A stretch of 20,953 nt of DNA from Domibacillus sp. (GCA_031177795.1 JAPSKG010000008.1:1-20953); one strand, 5' to 3'; positions 1-8,453 are shown, counted from the first letter of the stretch. Notes: a model not told the origin generated them from the letters alone. Made by a program: numbers and translations.

Positions 1-1
1 G

Positions 2-2074
2 CCAAAACATTATTATTCAGGGCAATCTTCATCGTTTTATATAGAAAGTGCAAGCAATGTTACGAAAATGAAAATCATTCACAAACAAGACCTGGAGTCC
101 ACTATCAAATATACATGTCAAGTAACCGACATTCCGGAATTTGGAATGGAGCACGTGATACTGGATGAACGCCTTATGCGGACTGACTTGCAAATAGGCG
201 CTGTAGTTCGAACAAAAGAGTTTGATCAGCTTTTTTACTATGATGGAGAATTGGGCAGTTACTATCAAAAGGATAAAACTTCCTTTCGTGTCTGGGCTCC
301 CACTGCTACAGAAGCATTTGTGAAATATAAAGAAGAAAAAGACAGGCCGTTGCGGTATATTCCGATGAAGCGGGGACCGTCAGGTATATTTGAAGTAGAA
401 TTAAGCGAAGATGCAGAAGGGTACTATTATCAGTATCAGGTTCGTGTTAATAACATTTGGCATGAAGCTGTAGATCCCTACGCTAAAATGGTATCTGTTC
501 ATAGTGAATGGTCACGAATTGTTGATGAAGAAAAAATGAAAGTAACCAGGTTTGATTTGCCGCCTTTTTCATCACCGCTTGATGCAGTTATTTATGAAGC
601 ATCGATTCGCGATTTGTCCATTCAGCCTGAAAGCGGCATAAAAAAGCGGGGGCTTTATTTAGGATTAACAGAAAAAGGAACGCAAAGTCCGGACGGACAG
701 CCCACAGGGCTTGACTATGTTGCTTCTCTTGGAGTGACTCATATACAATTTATGCCGTTTTTTGACTTTTTTGGTGTATCTGATATTGATTTTTCAGCTA
801 ATTACAATTGGGGATATAACCCGTTGTATTTTAATGTTCCAGAAGGAAGTTTTAGTACAGATCCGGCCGATTTATATGCAAGAGCTGTTGAGTTAAAGCA
901 AATGATTGAAGCGTTTCATGAAAAAAAAATACGCGTTATCATGGATGTGGTATACAACCATGTTTTTGTTCGTGAAACTTCTTCATTTGAACGCCTTGTT
1001 CCGGGATATTTTTTCAGGTACCGCCATGACGGAGCGCCATCAAATGGATCAGGCTGCGGAAATGATTTTGCATCTGAACGGAAAATGGGCAGGAAGTTTA
1101 TTCTTGATTCACTTGAATACTGGCTGACTGCTTACAACCTGGATGGATTTCGCTTTGATTTAATGGGCTTAATTGATGTAGAAACGATACAGGAAGTGTC
1201 AAAGCGCATTCGCAGAAAAAAACCTGATGCCATTATTTTAGGAGAAGGATGGGATTTAGATACGGCTTTAGCTCCTGACAAAAAATCTTCTATCCCAAAT
1301 GAAGGACAACTCCGTGACATTGGCTTTTTTAATGACCGGTTTCGCGATTCAATAAAGGGAAGTACATTCCAATTGTTTGAAAAAGGGTTTGCTCTAGGAA
1401 ACAATCAACTGTTGGATAATGCGTTTGCAGCGCTTACTGCAAATGTGAGATGCGGAGGAGGAAATGGTTTATTCCATTCTCCGGCACAGTCCATTAACTA
1501 TGTAGAGTGCCATGATAATTATACACTTTGGGACAAACTTGAAGCTTGCTTTCCTGGTGAGTCAGATTCAAATAGAAAAAGACATTTGCTGGCTACAGCT
1601 TTTGTTTTGCTGGCACAAGGAATTCCATTTATACATGCTGGACAAGAATTTTGCCGAACAAAGCAAGGGGTAGAAAACAGCTTTACAAGCTCTGATTTCA
1701 TCAACCAAATGGATTGGCGCCGGCGCGGTGAGTTTATTGATCACGTTCAGTATGTAAAAGGCTTAATTAAGCTTCGTAAAGCAACGGGTGCATTGCGTAT
1801 AAAGATAGAGGAAGCGATTTGCCATCATATTGTAAAATGGCCATCAAACTCTGATACGCTGACAGTATGGTTAAAAGATGTAAGTTCATATGGAACATGG
1901 AACGACTTGGTTTTGAGTTTCAATATCGGTAGCAGTGTTTCAAGTTTTATGCTTCCGGAAGGAAAAGAATGGGGCCAGGTTGTCAATGGCAAACAAGCAG
2001 GTGTCGAAATGCTTGATAAAGGGCTTATAAATGCCAGAGTTGACCCGTTTAGCTGTGCTGTTTTTGTTCGGTAG
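2..2074 (+). CDS. pulA: Type I pullulanase (alpha-1,6 debranching enzyme), 5' end outside the window
   Basis: This enzyme hydrolyses alpha-1,6 branch points of pullulan, glycogen and starch fragments (GH13 family). Numbering from the Met at 68: the type I pullulanase signature YNWGYNP is at 246-252. GH13 region I (VIMDVVYNHVF) lies at about 300. The nucleophile is Asp364 in DGFRFDLMG, the acid/base is Glu393 in GEGWD, and the third acid is Asp483 in VECHDN. An N-terminal beta-sandwich region (DLQIGAVVRT, then FRVWAPTATEAFVKY) precedes the barrel. No signal peptide is visible. The frame stays open from base 2 to the Met at 68, no Shine-Dalgarno precedes that Met, and the upstream residues FYIESASNV match the register of B. 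subtilis AmyX (about 718 aa) as I recall it. The real start is therefore probably left of the window, and the 668 residues from Met68 are a minimum. A hairpin follows at 2154-2199. Confidence 0.93.
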   Translation, partial: PKHYYSGQSSSFYIESASNVTKMKIIHKQDLESTIKYTCQVTDIPEFGMEHVILDERLMRTDLQIGAVVRTKEFDQLFYYDGELGSYYQKDKTSFRVWAPTATEAFVKYKEEKDRPLRYIPMKRGPSGIFEVELSEDAEGYYYQYQVRVNNIWHEAVDPYAKMVSVHSEWSRIVDEEKMKVTRFDLPPFSSPLDAVIYEASIRDLSIQPESGIKKRGLYLGLTEKGTQSPDGQPTGLDYVASLGVTHIQFMPFFDFFGVSDIDFSANYNWGYNPLYFNVPEGSFSTDPADLYARAVELKQMIEAFHEKKIRVIMDVVYNHVFVRETSSFERLVPGYFFRYRHDGAPSNGSGCGNDFASERKMGRKFILDSLEYWLTAYNLDGFRFDLMGLIDVETIQEVSKRIRRKKPDAIILGEGWDLDTALAPDKKSSIPNEGQLRDIGFFNDRFRDSIKGSTFQLFEKGFALGNNQLLDNAFAALTANVRCGGGNGLFHSPAQSINYVECHDNYTLWDKLEACFPGESDSNRKRHLLATAFVLLAQGIPFIHAGQEFCRTKQGVENSFTSSDFINQMDWRRRGEFIDHVQYVKGLIKLRKATGALRIKIEEAICHHIVKWPSNSDTLTVWLKDVSSYGTWNDLVLSFNIGSSVSSFMLPEGKEWGQVVNGKQAGVEMLDKGLINARVDPFSCAVFVR

Positions 2075-2092
2075 ATTCTTGTCGAATGGAAC

Positions 2093-2121
2093 TAGTCGAA
2101 AAAGAAAATTCATGTTACAAT
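2093..2121 (+). promoter_or_regulatory. Candidate sigma-A promoter upstream of ytmP
   Basis: An extended -10 (TGT then TACAAT at 2116-2121) lies 17 bp after a weak -35, TAGTCG at 2093-2098. Transcription would begin near 2128. A terminator-like hairpin lies between this site and ytmP, so either the promoter drives a short leader or some transcripts read through. Confidence 0.4.
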
Positions 2122-2153
2122 AACTCATACAGTGTAGGAACGAGAGGATTAAC

Positions 2154-2199
2154 AAAAAAGACAGCGATTGTTTTTCGAAGCGGCTGCTGTCTTTTTTTT
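2154..2199. terminator. Bidirectional intrinsic terminator between pulA and ytmP
   Basis: AAAAAAGACAGC (2154-2165) pairs with GCTGTC plus a run of eight T (2186-2199) across a 20-base loop. The A-run on one side and T-run on the other allow termination in either direction. It probably ends the pulA transcript, but it also lies downstream of the candidate ytmP promoter. Confidence 0.65.
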
Positions 2200-2217
2200 A
2201 TGAAAAGGTGAGGTATT

Positions 2218-3045
2218 GTGGAACATTTTCTTGGCGGAGACTGGGAAATCACGCCTGCAGGAGGCGTAACTGGAAAAGCATTTTTTGCACGACATGCTGG
2301 AAAAGAGCTGTTTTTAAAACGGAATTCTTCTCCTTTCCTTGCCATGCTCTCAGCTGAGGGAATCGTTCCTAAGCTTGTTTGGACAAAGAGGCTGGAAAAT
2401 GGTGACGTAATTTCAGCCCAGCACTGGATGAATGGGCGAGAACTGGCTCCGAATGAAATGCAATCTGACCGTGTTGCCAGACTTATGGGGAAAATCCATT
2501 CGTCAGCCCCTCTTTTAAATATGTTAAAAAGGCTTGGAAAACAGCCTTTTCTGCCATCCATGATGCTGACTGAAATCTACTCGCGTTTAGATATTCTTTA
2601 CACGCACCCTGACGTATCTGCAGCTGTGCGTTTTTTGGAAACACATATGCCGGATGTGCCGGAATCTCACTTTGTTGTTTGCCATAATGATGTAAATCAT
2701 CATAACTGGCTTTTATCAGATGATGATGAACTATTCCTGATTGACTGGGATGGTGCAATGATTGCAGACCCTGCGATTGATATTGGGACTTTATTATTTG
2801 GTTATGTGAAAAAAGACAAATGGAAAAACTGGCTTGCTGAATATGGAATGGAGCTCACTCCTTCTTTTTTCCACCGCATGAAATGGTATGCAGCTGCCCA
2901 GCTGCTTTTGTCAATTGAATGGAATCGGGAGAAAAGCCGGTTTCATGATTTGAATTGCAGCCTTTCTGCTTTGCATCATTTAATGTTAGATAAACAGAAT
3001 TTATTTGGAAATGGAGAGACAATGCAAGATGCGTTTAAGAAATAA
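2218..3045 (+). CDS. ytmP: YtmP-like phosphotransferase (APH/choline kinase fold)
   Basis: This is a cytoplasmic kinase-like protein of 275 aa. Its small-molecule substrate is not known to me. The Brenner motif HNDVNHHN is at 156-163 with catalytic Asp158. The metal-binding Asp176 is in IDWDGA, followed by DPAIDIGTLL, as in aminoglycoside/choline phosphotransferases. The N-terminal lobe contains LFLKRNSSPF, the probable ATP-binding lysine region. Translation starts at a GTG at 2218 with AAAGGTGAGG just upstream. It overlaps trmB by 17 bases, so the two are co-transcribed and probably translationally coupled. B. subtilis YtmP is very similar in sequence from memory. The pairing with a tRNA methyltransferase is conserved but does not reveal the substrate, and a role in antibiotic resistance is not implied. 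Confidence 0.88.
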   Translation: MEHFLGGDWEITPAGGVTGKAFFARHAGKELFLKRNSSPFLAMLSAEGIVPKLVWTKRLENGDVISAQHWMNGRELAPNEMQSDRVARLMGKIHSSAPLLNMLKRLGKQPFLPSMMLTEIYSRLDILYTHPDVSAAVRFLETHMPDVPESHFVVCHNDVNHHNWLLSDDDELFLIDWDGAMIADPAIDIGTLLFGYVKKDKWKNWLAEYGMELTPSFFHRMKWYAAAQLLLSIEWNREKSRFHDLNCSLSALHHLMLDKQNLFGNGETMQDAFKK

Positions 3046-3682
3046 ACCGTGGGCACGCGAAAAAATTGACGCCCATCCACAATACATTATTCCAGAGCCT
3101 GAAAAAGCAAAAGGGCGCTGGCATGAAATTTTTGGAAATAACAATCCGGTCCATATTGAAGTGGGTACAGGAAAAGGGCAATTTGTCACAGGAATGGCAA
3201 AAAATAATTCGTCTGTTAATTACATTGGTGTTGAGCTGTATGAAAGTGTTATTATCACAGCTCTTGATCGATTAATTGAAGCTGATTTGCCGAATTTGAA
3301 GCTGTTAAATGTAGATGGTGCAGATTTGCTTGATTATTTTGAAAAAGGCGAAATTGACCGGGTTTATTTGAATTTTTCAGATCCATGGCCAAAAACGCGG
3401 CATGAAAAGCGCCGTCTAACATATAAAAGCTTTTTAAATTTGTATGAGTCTCTTATGCCTGAAGGTGGAGAAGTTCACTTTAAAACGGATAATCAGGGGT
3501 TATTTGAATATTCGTTAAAGAGTTTTTCGGAATATGGAATGCTCCTTACATTTGTTAGTTTGGATCTTCATAACAGCGATTTTGAAGGAAACGTCATGAC
3601 GGAGTACGAAGAAAAGTTTTCCGCTAAAGGACAGCGTATTTACCGGTCGGAAGCGAAGTTTCAATTTCGTTCAAACAGCTAA
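3029..3682 (+). CDS. trmB: tRNA (guanine46-N7)-methyltransferase TrmB
   Basis: TrmB transfers a methyl group from S-adenosylmethionine to N7 of G46 in the variable loop of many tRNAs. The protein is 217 aa. The SAM-binding loop HIEVGTGKGQF begins at residue 42 (Glu44). The family signature NFSDPWPKTRHEKRRL begins at 115 with the likely catalytic Asp118. HFKTDN lies at 150-155. An in-frame ATG exists at 3005, but it has no ribosome binding site and would add eight residues absent from relatives. The ATG at 3029 has GGAGAG ten bases upstream and gives the family start MRxRxKPWA, so I chose it. The gene overlaps the end of ytmP and ends immediately before a strong terminator. It is equivalent to B. 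subtilis ytmQ. Confidence 0.97.
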   Translation: MRLRNKPWAREKIDAHPQYIIPEPEKAKGRWHEIFGNNNPVHIEVGTGKGQFVTGMAKNNSSVNYIGVELYESVIITALDRLIEADLPNLKLLNVDGADLLDYFEKGEIDRVYLNFSDPWPKTRHEKRRLTYKSFLNLYESLMPEGGEVHFKTDNQGLFEYSLKSFSEYGMLLTFVSLDLHNSDFEGNVMTEYEEKFSAKGQRIYRSEAKFQFRSNS

Positions 3683-3684
3683 AT

Positions 3685-3722
3685 AAAAAGCGCAAACGAG
3701 TTTTCTCGTTTGCGCTTTTTTT
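3685..3722. terminator. Perfect bidirectional terminator between trmB and ytzB
   Basis: The arm at 3685-3700 (AAAAAGCGCAAACGAG) is exactly complementary to 3705-3720, with a TTTT loop. The hairpin is flanked by A- and T-runs, so it can terminate both the rightward trmB operon and the leftward ytzB transcript. Confidence 0.93.
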
Positions 3723-3732
3723 ATAGCTGCAT

Positions 3733-4056
3733 TTACTGGACGGCTTGCACATTCAAAAGTGTGCCTGTTTTTGCGTCTGCTGAAAATTCAAATTGCTCGT
3801 TTCCTTCTTTGCCGGGACGCGAAATACCGCCTTTATAAATGAGTGTTTGAAAACCGTTTCTTTCAACTTGCTCAGGCTTCATTTGAATCCAGGAGCCGTC
3901 AATCGGGCCTTGCTGTTTAAATGTTTCTTTCACTTGTTTTAATACTTTTTCAGGTGATACATTCATTGATTCGGACGTTTGTTTTTGAACCAAAATGGCG
4001 ATCGCTGCTCCTGCAGCTGCACCGATCAAAAAAGCTGTTCGAGCATACTTTACCAT
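3733..4056 (-). CDS. ytzB: Small membrane-anchored protein, YtzB-like (PepSY-type)
   Basis: This is a 107-residue protein. A hydrophobic, Ala/Gly-rich N-terminal segment at residues 7-23 looks like a single membrane anchor or uncleaved signal. The rest is a small soluble domain with SPEKVLKQVKETFKQQGP followed by GSWI and YKGGISR, which resembles PepSY-like domains facing outward. The start has GGGGG seven bases upstream. It is monocistronic, convergent to trmB and divergent from ytoP, as is ytzB in B. subtilis from memory. No function is established. PepSY domains are often thought to modulate peptidases, and the neighbour ytoP encodes one, but that link is only inference. Confidence 0.75.
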   Translation of the reverse strand: MVKYARTAFLIGAAAGAAIAILVQKQTSESMNVSPEKVLKQVKETFKQQGPIDGSWIQMKPEQVERNGFQTLIYKGGISRPGKEGNEQFEFSADAKTGTLLNVQAVQ

Positions 4057-4093
4057 GATGAAACCCCCTGTATCTCTGATTGGCTGCTCTTAT

Positions 4094-4122
4094 AGTATAC
4101 AAGAACTCTGCTTTCTGGAAAA
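4094..4122 (-). promoter_or_regulatory. Candidate promoter of ytzB
   Basis: On the minus strand a TATACT -10 (4099-4094) lies 17 bases after TTTTCC (4122-4117). The -10 is good and the -35 is weak. It would start transcription roughly 30 bases before the ytzB start codon. Confidence 0.45.
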
Positions 4123-4137
4123 CTAAAATGCGCTTCA

Positions 4138-4167
4138 TTCCAACTTCCATGGAATTTCCGGTATAAT
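4138..4167 (+). promoter_or_regulatory. Candidate promoter of ytoP-ytpQ
   Basis: A perfect TATAAT -10 at 4162-4167 lies 18 bases after a weak -35, TTCCAA (4138-4143). The expected transcription start near 4174 lies after the in-frame ATG at 4170. That supports the downstream start codon at 4200 for ytoP. Confidence 0.5.
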
Positions 4168-4199
4168 AAATGAAAACAAAGCACGGAAGGAGCAGTCAA

Positions 4200-5270
4200 A
4201 TGAATTCAGAAACAAAAAATATGTTTAAAATATTAACAGAACTTCCGGGGGCACCGGGAGATGAACAAGCTGTCCGGGCGTTTATGAAAAAACAAATGGA
4301 ACCTTATGCAGATGCTATTATTCAGGATAACCTTGGCAGCGTATTTGGGGTCAAACAAGGAGATGAAAACGGTCCGCGGGTAATGGTTGCTGGCCACATG
4401 GACGAAGTGGCGTTTATGGTTACCGCTATTACGGACAACGGCATGATTCGATTCCAAACACTTGGCGGCTGGTGGAATCAAACGATGCTTGCACAGCGAG
4501 TCCGCATTTACACGGGAAAAGGGCCGGTAGAAGGCGTGATTTCATCAACGCCTCCACATTTGTTAACAGAAGACCAGCGCAGCAAGCCTATGCAAATTAA
4601 AAACATGCTGATTGACATTGGAGCGGATGACAAAAAAGATGCGGTTGCCATTGGCGTAAAGCCAGGACAATCCATTTTGCCTGTTTCTCTTTTTACCCCA
4701 CTTTCAAATCCTAAAAAAATTATGGCCAAAGCTTGGGATAACCGATATGGCTGCGGACTTGCTCTGGAACTATTAAAAGAAGTACACGGAAAGTCTTTGC
4801 CGAACATGCTTTATGCTGGTGCAACGGTTCAAGAAGAAGTAGGGCTTCGAGGAGCTCAAACCGCCTCACATTTAATTAACCCAGACGTATTTTTTGCGCT
4901 TGATGCAAGTCCGGCAAACGATGCATCCGGTAATAAAACAGAGTTCGGCCAGTTAGGAAAAGGCGTGCTTTTACGCATTTTTGACCGTTCAATGGTTACT
5001 CACAGCGGAATGCGTGACTATGTGCTCGATACAGCTGAAGCCAACAAAATCCCATACCAGTATTTTGTTTCGCCTGGCGGAACAGATGCAGGGCGTGTTC
5101 ATACATCCGGCAATGGTGTGCCAAGCGCTGTAATCGGTATTTGTTCCCGATACATTCATACTCATTCATCTATTATTCACACGGACGATTACGAAGCAGC
5201 AAAAGAGCTGCTTGTTAAACTGGTTACAGCAATGGATAAAACAACAGCAGAAACCATTAAAAGCAAGTAA
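4200..5270 (+). CDS. ytoP: M42-family metallo-aminopeptidase YtoP
   Basis: This is a cytoplasmic di-metal aminopeptidase of 356 aa in the M42 (TET/glutamyl aminopeptidase) family, removing N-terminal residues from peptides. The metal-binding and catalytic set is complete. His66 and Asp68 are in GHMDEV, bridging Asp180 is in WDNRYG, catalytic Glu212 and ligand Glu213 are in QEEVGLRGA, and Asp235 is in ALDAS. A C-terminal His, probably His320 in RYIHTH, completes it. These positions closely match the ligand spacing of archaeal TET peptidases. The ATG at 4200 has AAGGAG seven bases upstream. An earlier in-frame ATG at 4170 has no ribosome binding site and sits at the predicted transcription start. 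ytpQ follows 17 bases later, so the two probably form an operon. Confidence 0.92.
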   Translation: MNSETKNMFKILTELPGAPGDEQAVRAFMKKQMEPYADAIIQDNLGSVFGVKQGDENGPRVMVAGHMDEVAFMVTAITDNGMIRFQTLGGWWNQTMLAQRVRIYTGKGPVEGVISSTPPHLLTEDQRSKPMQIKNMLIDIGADDKKDAVAIGVKPGQSILPVSLFTPLSNPKKIMAKAWDNRYGCGLALELLKEVHGKSLPNMLYAGATVQEEVGLRGAQTASHLINPDVFFALDASPANDASGNKTEFGQLGKGVLLRIFDRSMVTHSGMRDYVLDTAEANKIPYQYFVSPGGTDAGRVHTSGNGVPSAVIGICSRYIHTHSSIIHTDDYEAAKELLVKLVTAMDKTTAETIKSK

Positions 5271-5287
5271 AGAAAGCGAGGTACTTT

Positions 5288-6088
5288 ATGTCTACTTTAA
5301 AGCTCAAGCGTGCGCTTGAAGAAGCGTTAAAAAAAGAAAATCGAACGATTGCCTTTGATCGTGAAAAAGAAGAAATGCGCTTTGAAAACACCAATACAAA
5401 AAAAGGGGTAACGGTGTCCCTTGGCGGCATACTTGCTAAATTTGAAGGAAATGTCGAAAAGGCGGCTGAAGAAACGATTTATTATGTAAATGAAGCGCTA
5501 AACGCGTTTGACGGATCCAGCAAAAAAGAAGAAAAAGAAAAACGAATTTTTCCGGTCATACGTGCAGCGTCTTTTCCTAAAGAAGCAGAAGAAGGCGTAC
5601 CGCTTTTTTATGATGAACATACAGCAGAAACGCGGATTTATTATGCTGTCGACCTGGGCTCAACCTATCGGCTTATTGATGAAAAGCTAATGAAAAAAGA
5701 AAACTGGACGCCAGAGCAAATTCGGGAAGTTGCCCGCTTTAATCTTCGGTCTCTTCCGCTGAATATGAAGGAAGATACTGTTGCGGGGAATGTTTTTTAC
5801 TTTTTAAACTCAAATGATGGCTATGATGCAACACGCATTTTAAATGACCGCTTTTTAAAAGAAATGAGTGAAAAGGTGAAAGGAGACATGACCGTTTCAG
5901 TTCCACACGGGGATGTGCTTATTATTGGGGATATCCGCAACCATACAGGATACGATATTTTAGCGCAAATGGCGATGAGCTTTTTTGCTGCAGGACGCGT
6001 GCCGATTACTGCACTTTCATTTGTTTATGAGGAGGGCAAGCTTGAACCTATTTTTATAATGGCAAAAAACCGCCCTCAGAAAAAGTAA
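5288..6088 (+). CDS. ytpQ: DUF1444 family protein YtpQ
   Basis: This is a 266-residue soluble protein with no signal peptide or membrane segment, recognised as the DUF1444 family by similarity to YtpQ. It begins with a charged helix (LKLKRALEEALKKENR). A conserved middle section includes AVDLGSTYRLI and LPLNMKEDTV. It ends with a domain containing HGDVLIIGDIRN and MSFFAAGRVPI. I know no established function. It is the second gene of the ytoP operon, with GAGGT upstream of its ATG. In B. subtilis, from memory, ytpP (a thioredoxin-like protein) lies between ytoP and ytpQ, and ytpR lies after ytpQ. Both are missing here. A weak dyad (AATTTC/GAAATT at 6113-6126, followed by a T-run) may end the transcript. 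Confidence 0.85.
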   Translation: MSTLKLKRALEEALKKENRTIAFDREKEEMRFENTNTKKGVTVSLGGILAKFEGNVEKAAEETIYYVNEALNAFDGSSKKEEKEKRIFPVIRAASFPKEAEEGVPLFYDEHTAETRIYYAVDLGSTYRLIDEKLMKKENWTPEQIREVARFNLRSLPLNMKEDTVAGNVFYFLNSNDGYDATRILNDRFLKEMSEKVKGDMTVSVPHGDVLIIGDIRNHTGYDILAQMAMSFFAAGRVPITALSFVYEEGKLEPIFIMAKNRPQKK

Positions 6089-6137
6089 GGTATTCTTATA
6101 CTTTCCCCTGATAATTTCTCGAAATTTCATTTTTTTG

Positions 6138-6165
6138 TTAACAAATCTTTTATAGCTGGTACAAT
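6138..6165 (+). promoter_or_regulatory. Promoter of sftA
   Basis: TTAACA at 6138-6143 (one base from consensus) is followed after 16 bases by TACAAT at 6160-6165. TG at 6157-6158 gives an extended -10. The start point would be near 6172, just before the sftA ribosome binding site. Confidence 0.6.
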
Positions 6166-6198
6166 GAAAATGACTTCAAGGAGAAAGAGTGGTTATAA

Positions 6199-8451
6199 AT
6201 GAGCCTGTTAAAAAAGTTTCTTTCTTATTTTAGAGAAGAAATTGAAATTATTGAAGAGGAAATAGAAGTAAATGAAATAAAAGGTGAGAAGCTGCAGTTG
6301 GAAAAAAAACAAGCACCTGCTGAATCGCCCTCTTCAGCAGAAAAAAGCAAGCAGACAGCTGCAACTTCTGCTTGGCCTGCTGCCCAGCAACTATCAACCC
6401 GTGTTGCTTATCGCTATCCCACATTAAAAAGAAGTGACCTTAAAGAATTAACAACGGATCCTCGCCCTCCCCGTTGGAGCGAACGCGAAGTAAAAGAAGC
6501 TGAACCAGTTGTTAGTGAAAAAAGTTACCAGCCTTTGTATAAGCCTGCTGCCCGAATTGCACCGCGCCCATTTACGCCGACAGACATCCCTTCGCCTATT
6601 TATGGATTTCGCGACCGGCCGTTGAAAAAAGAGGAAAAGGCCGTTTTAAGTTCAGAACGCGAATGGGAAGGAAATAATCATGACGCTCTTTTATTGTTTC
6701 CAAAAGAACAACCAAGCCGTCCGGCTGAATTTGAAAAGCCCGTGAGAAAAGAAAGCCTGGAGCAAAAAACGATTATAAATAAAGTTTCTGAAAAAAACGA
6801 TTCTCTTAAAAACGAAAGCGATCTAATTTCAGCCAGCACTCGCACTGCACAACCAAGAGAACGGCGCCATTCGCCTTTTAATGTAATTATGCTAAAGAAA
6901 GATCGCGAAAAACTGGCGGTTCCTGCACTAAAGCAACAGCCAAAGTCTGCTTCACAAGAAAAACCTGCTGCACAAATTGAAAAGCCAGCTATCCCGCTTG
7001 AGAAAACCGGTGGACAAACAAAGATAACAGAAAAGCTGGATCGCCCGCCGCTTTCTTTTTTAACTCCGCCTGCAGAACAAACAGCTGACGATACGTGGGT
7101 AAAAGAAAAAGCAGCTCTTTTAAATGAAACGTTAAAAAGCTTTAATATTGATGCTGAAGTTACAGGTGTCACTACAGGGCCTTCTATTACACGTTTTGAA
7201 GTAACACCCGCTATTGGTGTAAAGGTAAGCAAAATAGTTAGTTTAACAGACGATATTAAACGCAGCCTGGCCGCCAGAACAATTCGGATCGAGGCACCAA
7301 TTCCTGGAACACAGGTGGTCGGAATTGAACTGCCGAATGACCAAAGCCGCCCGGTCTTTATAAGTGAAATTATCCGGGATAATAAATTTCAATCAGCTAA
7401 CTCACCTCTTGCCTCAGCACTGGGGCTTGATATTGCGGGAAATCCGGTTGTGCTTGATTTGCAGAAAATGCCGCATGGCCTTATTGCCGGTGCTACAGGA
7501 TCCGGGAAAAGTGTTTGCATTAATTCAATTTTAGTCAGTTTATTATACAAAGCAGCTCCACACGAATTAAAACTGTTGTTAATTGACCCTAAAATGGTTG
7601 AATTAACACCATATAACGGTATCCCGCATCTGGCAAGCCCGGTGATAACCGATGTAAAAGCAGCAACGGCCGCCTTGAAGTGGGCGGTAGAAGAAATGGA
7701 ACGCCGCTATCAGCTATTTGTTCATGCGGGAGTGCGTGACATGGCTTCTTATAATGCAAAGGTAAATGAATCAGAATTTAATGAGCCGAATTTGCCATAT
7801 TTAGTGATCGTCATTGATGAACTTGCTGACTTGATGATGATGGCTCCAGGCGACGTAGAAGAATCTATCTGCCGGATTGCGCAAAAAGCAAGAGCATGCG
7901 GCATTCATTTGATTGTTGCGACACAGCGCCCATCTGTGGATGTTATTACCGGACTGATTAAAGCTAATATCCCGACTCGCATTGCTTTTTCTGTTTCTTC
8001 CCAAATTGATTCCCGGACTATTTTAGATAAAGTAGGAGCAGAAAAATTACTTGGCAAAGGCGATATGCTGTTTTTGAATAATGGGGCTAATGAAGCAGTG
8101 CGTTTGCAGGGAACGTTTGTTACAAACGAGGAAATTGATGAGGTTGTCCGATTTGTTAGCGAACAGCAAAAGCCAGATTATTTGTTTAAACAAGAAGAAC
8201 TTTTGCAAAAAGCAGCAGTTCACGAAGAAGAAGATGAATTGTTTCAAGAAGCATGTGAATTAGTTGTCAGGCAAGGAGGAGCTTCTACTTCAATGCTGCA
8301 ACGGCATTTAAAAGTAGGCTATAACCGTGCCGCACGACTTATTGAAATGATGGAAGCTCAAGGACTTGTTTCAGGACAGCGTGCTGGTCGGCCACGTGAA
8401 GTGCTCCTATCAGAAGAAGAGTTTTTTGCTTACCTGGAAGAGCTAAACTAA
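6199..8451 (+). CDS. sftA: FtsK/SpoIIIE-family DNA translocase SftA
   Basis: This is an ATP-driven DNA pump that, in B. subtilis, moves chromosome ends away from the closing septum before SpoIIIE acts. Residues 1 to about 300 are a charged, Pro/Glu/Lys-rich region with no membrane helices, which separates SftA from the membrane-anchored SpoIIIE. The motor follows, with Walker A GATGSGKS at 431-438 (Lys437) and Walker B LVIVIDELAD with Asp540 and Glu541. From about 676 comes the winged-helix gamma domain that reads chromosome-polarity sequences, including QGGASTSMLQRHLKVGYNRA. The length is 750 aa against about 950 in B. subtilis, with the difference in the N-terminal linker. The AAGGAG site is 15 bases from the ATG, which is long, and a closer weak site may be used. 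It forms its own unit between a promoter and a terminator. Confidence 0.93.
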   Translation: MSLLKKFLSYFREEIEIIEEEIEVNEIKGEKLQLEKKQAPAESPSSAEKSKQTAATSAWPAAQQLSTRVAYRYPTLKRSDLKELTTDPRPPRWSEREVKEAEPVVSEKSYQPLYKPAARIAPRPFTPTDIPSPIYGFRDRPLKKEEKAVLSSEREWEGNNHDALLLFPKEQPSRPAEFEKPVRKESLEQKTIINKVSEKNDSLKNESDLISASTRTAQPRERRHSPFNVIMLKKDREKLAVPALKQQPKSASQEKPAAQIEKPAIPLEKTGGQTKITEKLDRPPLSFLTPPAEQTADDTWVKEKAALLNETLKSFNIDAEVTGVTTGPSITRFEVTPAIGVKVSKIVSLTDDIKRSLAARTIRIEAPIPGTQVVGIELPNDQSRPVFISEIIRDNKFQSANSPLASALGLDIAGNPVVLDLQKMPHGLIAGATGSGKSVCINSILVSLLYKAAPHELKLLLIDPKMVELTPYNGIPHLASPVITDVKAATAALKWAVEEMERRYQLFVHAGVRDMASYNAKVNESEFNEPNLPYLVIVIDELADLMMMAPGDVEESICRIAQKARACGIHLIVATQRPSVDVITGLIKANIPTRIAFSVSSQIDSRTILDKVGAEKLLGKGDMLFLNNGANEAVRLQGTFVTNEEIDEVVRFVSEQQKPDYLFKQEELLQKAAVHEEEDELFQEACELVVRQGGASTSMLQRHLKVGYNRAARLIEMMEAQGLVSGQRAGRPREVLLSEEEFFAYLEELN

Positions 8452-8453
8452 AG

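Noticed and set aside
4170..4199. Ten-residue longer N-terminus for YtoP
   Set aside because: The ATG at 4170 is right after the -10 box, before the expected transcription start, and has no ribosome binding site.
6678..7232. 184-codon open frame on the minus strand inside sftA
   Set aside because: It lies entirely opposite the sftA linker, has a Ser/Phe-rich composition typical of an antisense shadow of a Lys/Glu-rich gene, and matches no family I recognise.
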